From: an uncultured Croceicoccus sp.
GTDB taxonomy: Bacteria; Pseudomonadota; Alphaproteobacteria; Sphingomonadales; Sphingomonadaceae
Assembly (NCBI RefSeq): GCF_947496385.1
Contig: NZ_CANMCP010000013.1
Coordinates: forward strand, 1 to 52,698
Direction: 5' to 3'
Length of the DNA: 52,698 nucleotides
Shown here: positions 52,621 to 52,698 of the stretch, piece by piece
Layout: each line of letters starts with the position of its first letter
Position numbering within the stretch: position 1 is the first letter of the stretch
The notes under the pieces: model-generated
Databases searched by the model: none
The model's input: only the letters and a program-made list of their open reading frames with translations
What the model was told of the DNA's origin: nothing
Translations under genes and position numbers: made by a program

Positions 52621-52698
52621 TTAGGCCTCGTGGACAAAGGGTATCCACAGTTTGACTGAAGCGAGCGCGACGAAGCCGAGGTAGGACTCCTTGGTTTT
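52621..52698 (-). mobile_element. IS5-type transposase, C-terminal fragment at the window edge
   Basis: The last 25 codons of a minus-strand frame read KTKESYLGFVALASVKLWIP then FVHEA and a TAA stop (52623-52621). The 'ESYLGFVALASVKLWI' ending is typical of DDE transposases of the IS5 family. The IS extends to the right outside the window. Its left terminal repeat probably lies in 52575-52615 (AGCGCCATTCTCGGAGA region), but the other end is not visible to confirm it. Confidence 0.65.

Overview
The window is GC-rich DNA from an alphaproteobacterium, most likely a sphingomonad (Sphingomonadales). The pointers are three large TonB-dependent receptors (one dead), many short sugar-phosphate isomerase/epimerase proteins, GMC oxidoreductases with a gluconate 2-dehydrogenase subunit 3 partner, and densely packed overlapping operons. 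No rRNA, tRNA or CRISPR array was seen. All homology statements come from reading motifs, not from database searches.

Layout. (A) 0-12.8 kb is a minus-strand glycoside catabolic cluster: VOC protein (cut by the left edge), a dead DHA2 transporter, GMC oxidoreductase, gluconate-dehydrogenase subunit 3, sugar isomerase, Gfo/Idh/MocA oxidoreductase, GH3 beta-glucosidase, TonB receptor, NADPH:FMN reductase and a luciferase-like monooxygenase. (B) 13.3-28 kb is a different block: APC permease, a DUF4173-type membrane protein with a two-component system, a Kef-type antiporter, then a unit of GNAT, exported RidA, TonB receptor and Tat-exported flavin amine oxidase, and a TonB-like exported protein. 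(C) 28.2-42.2 kb is a second, partly dead version of cluster A. The DHA2 transporter, a second MFS carrier, a DoxX-like protein, ThuA-like protein, GPH symporter, hydroxypyruvate-isomerase-like protein and sulfatase are intact. The GMC oxidoreductase, GH3, another isomerase, the TonB receptor, the FMN reductase and the monooxygenase are pseudogenes. (D) 42.3-52.0 kb holds a TetR regulator, two more TIM-barrel isomerases, xylulokinase, xylose isomerase, a GntR regulator, a flavoprotein monooxygenase and a GH39-like protein. An IS5-type transposase fragment closes the right edge.

The main new observation is a repeated operator, consensus TTAGAA-N6-TTCTAA. It occurs about ten times, mostly 41-58 bp upstream of the starts in A, C and D, and one copy abuts the TetR gene. 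This ties the separate units into one regulon. Together the genes suggest uptake of plant-type glycosides by TonB receptors, C3 oxidation by a periplasmic FAD dehydrogenase, cleavage by GH3 and isomerase/lyase-type proteins, aglycone oxidation by flavin monooxygenases, and pentose entry through XylA/XylB. The other candidates for new biology are a GH39-like protein that lacks both catalytic glutamates and is translationally coupled to a flavoprotein monooxygenase, and the complementary gene loss between the two cluster copies.
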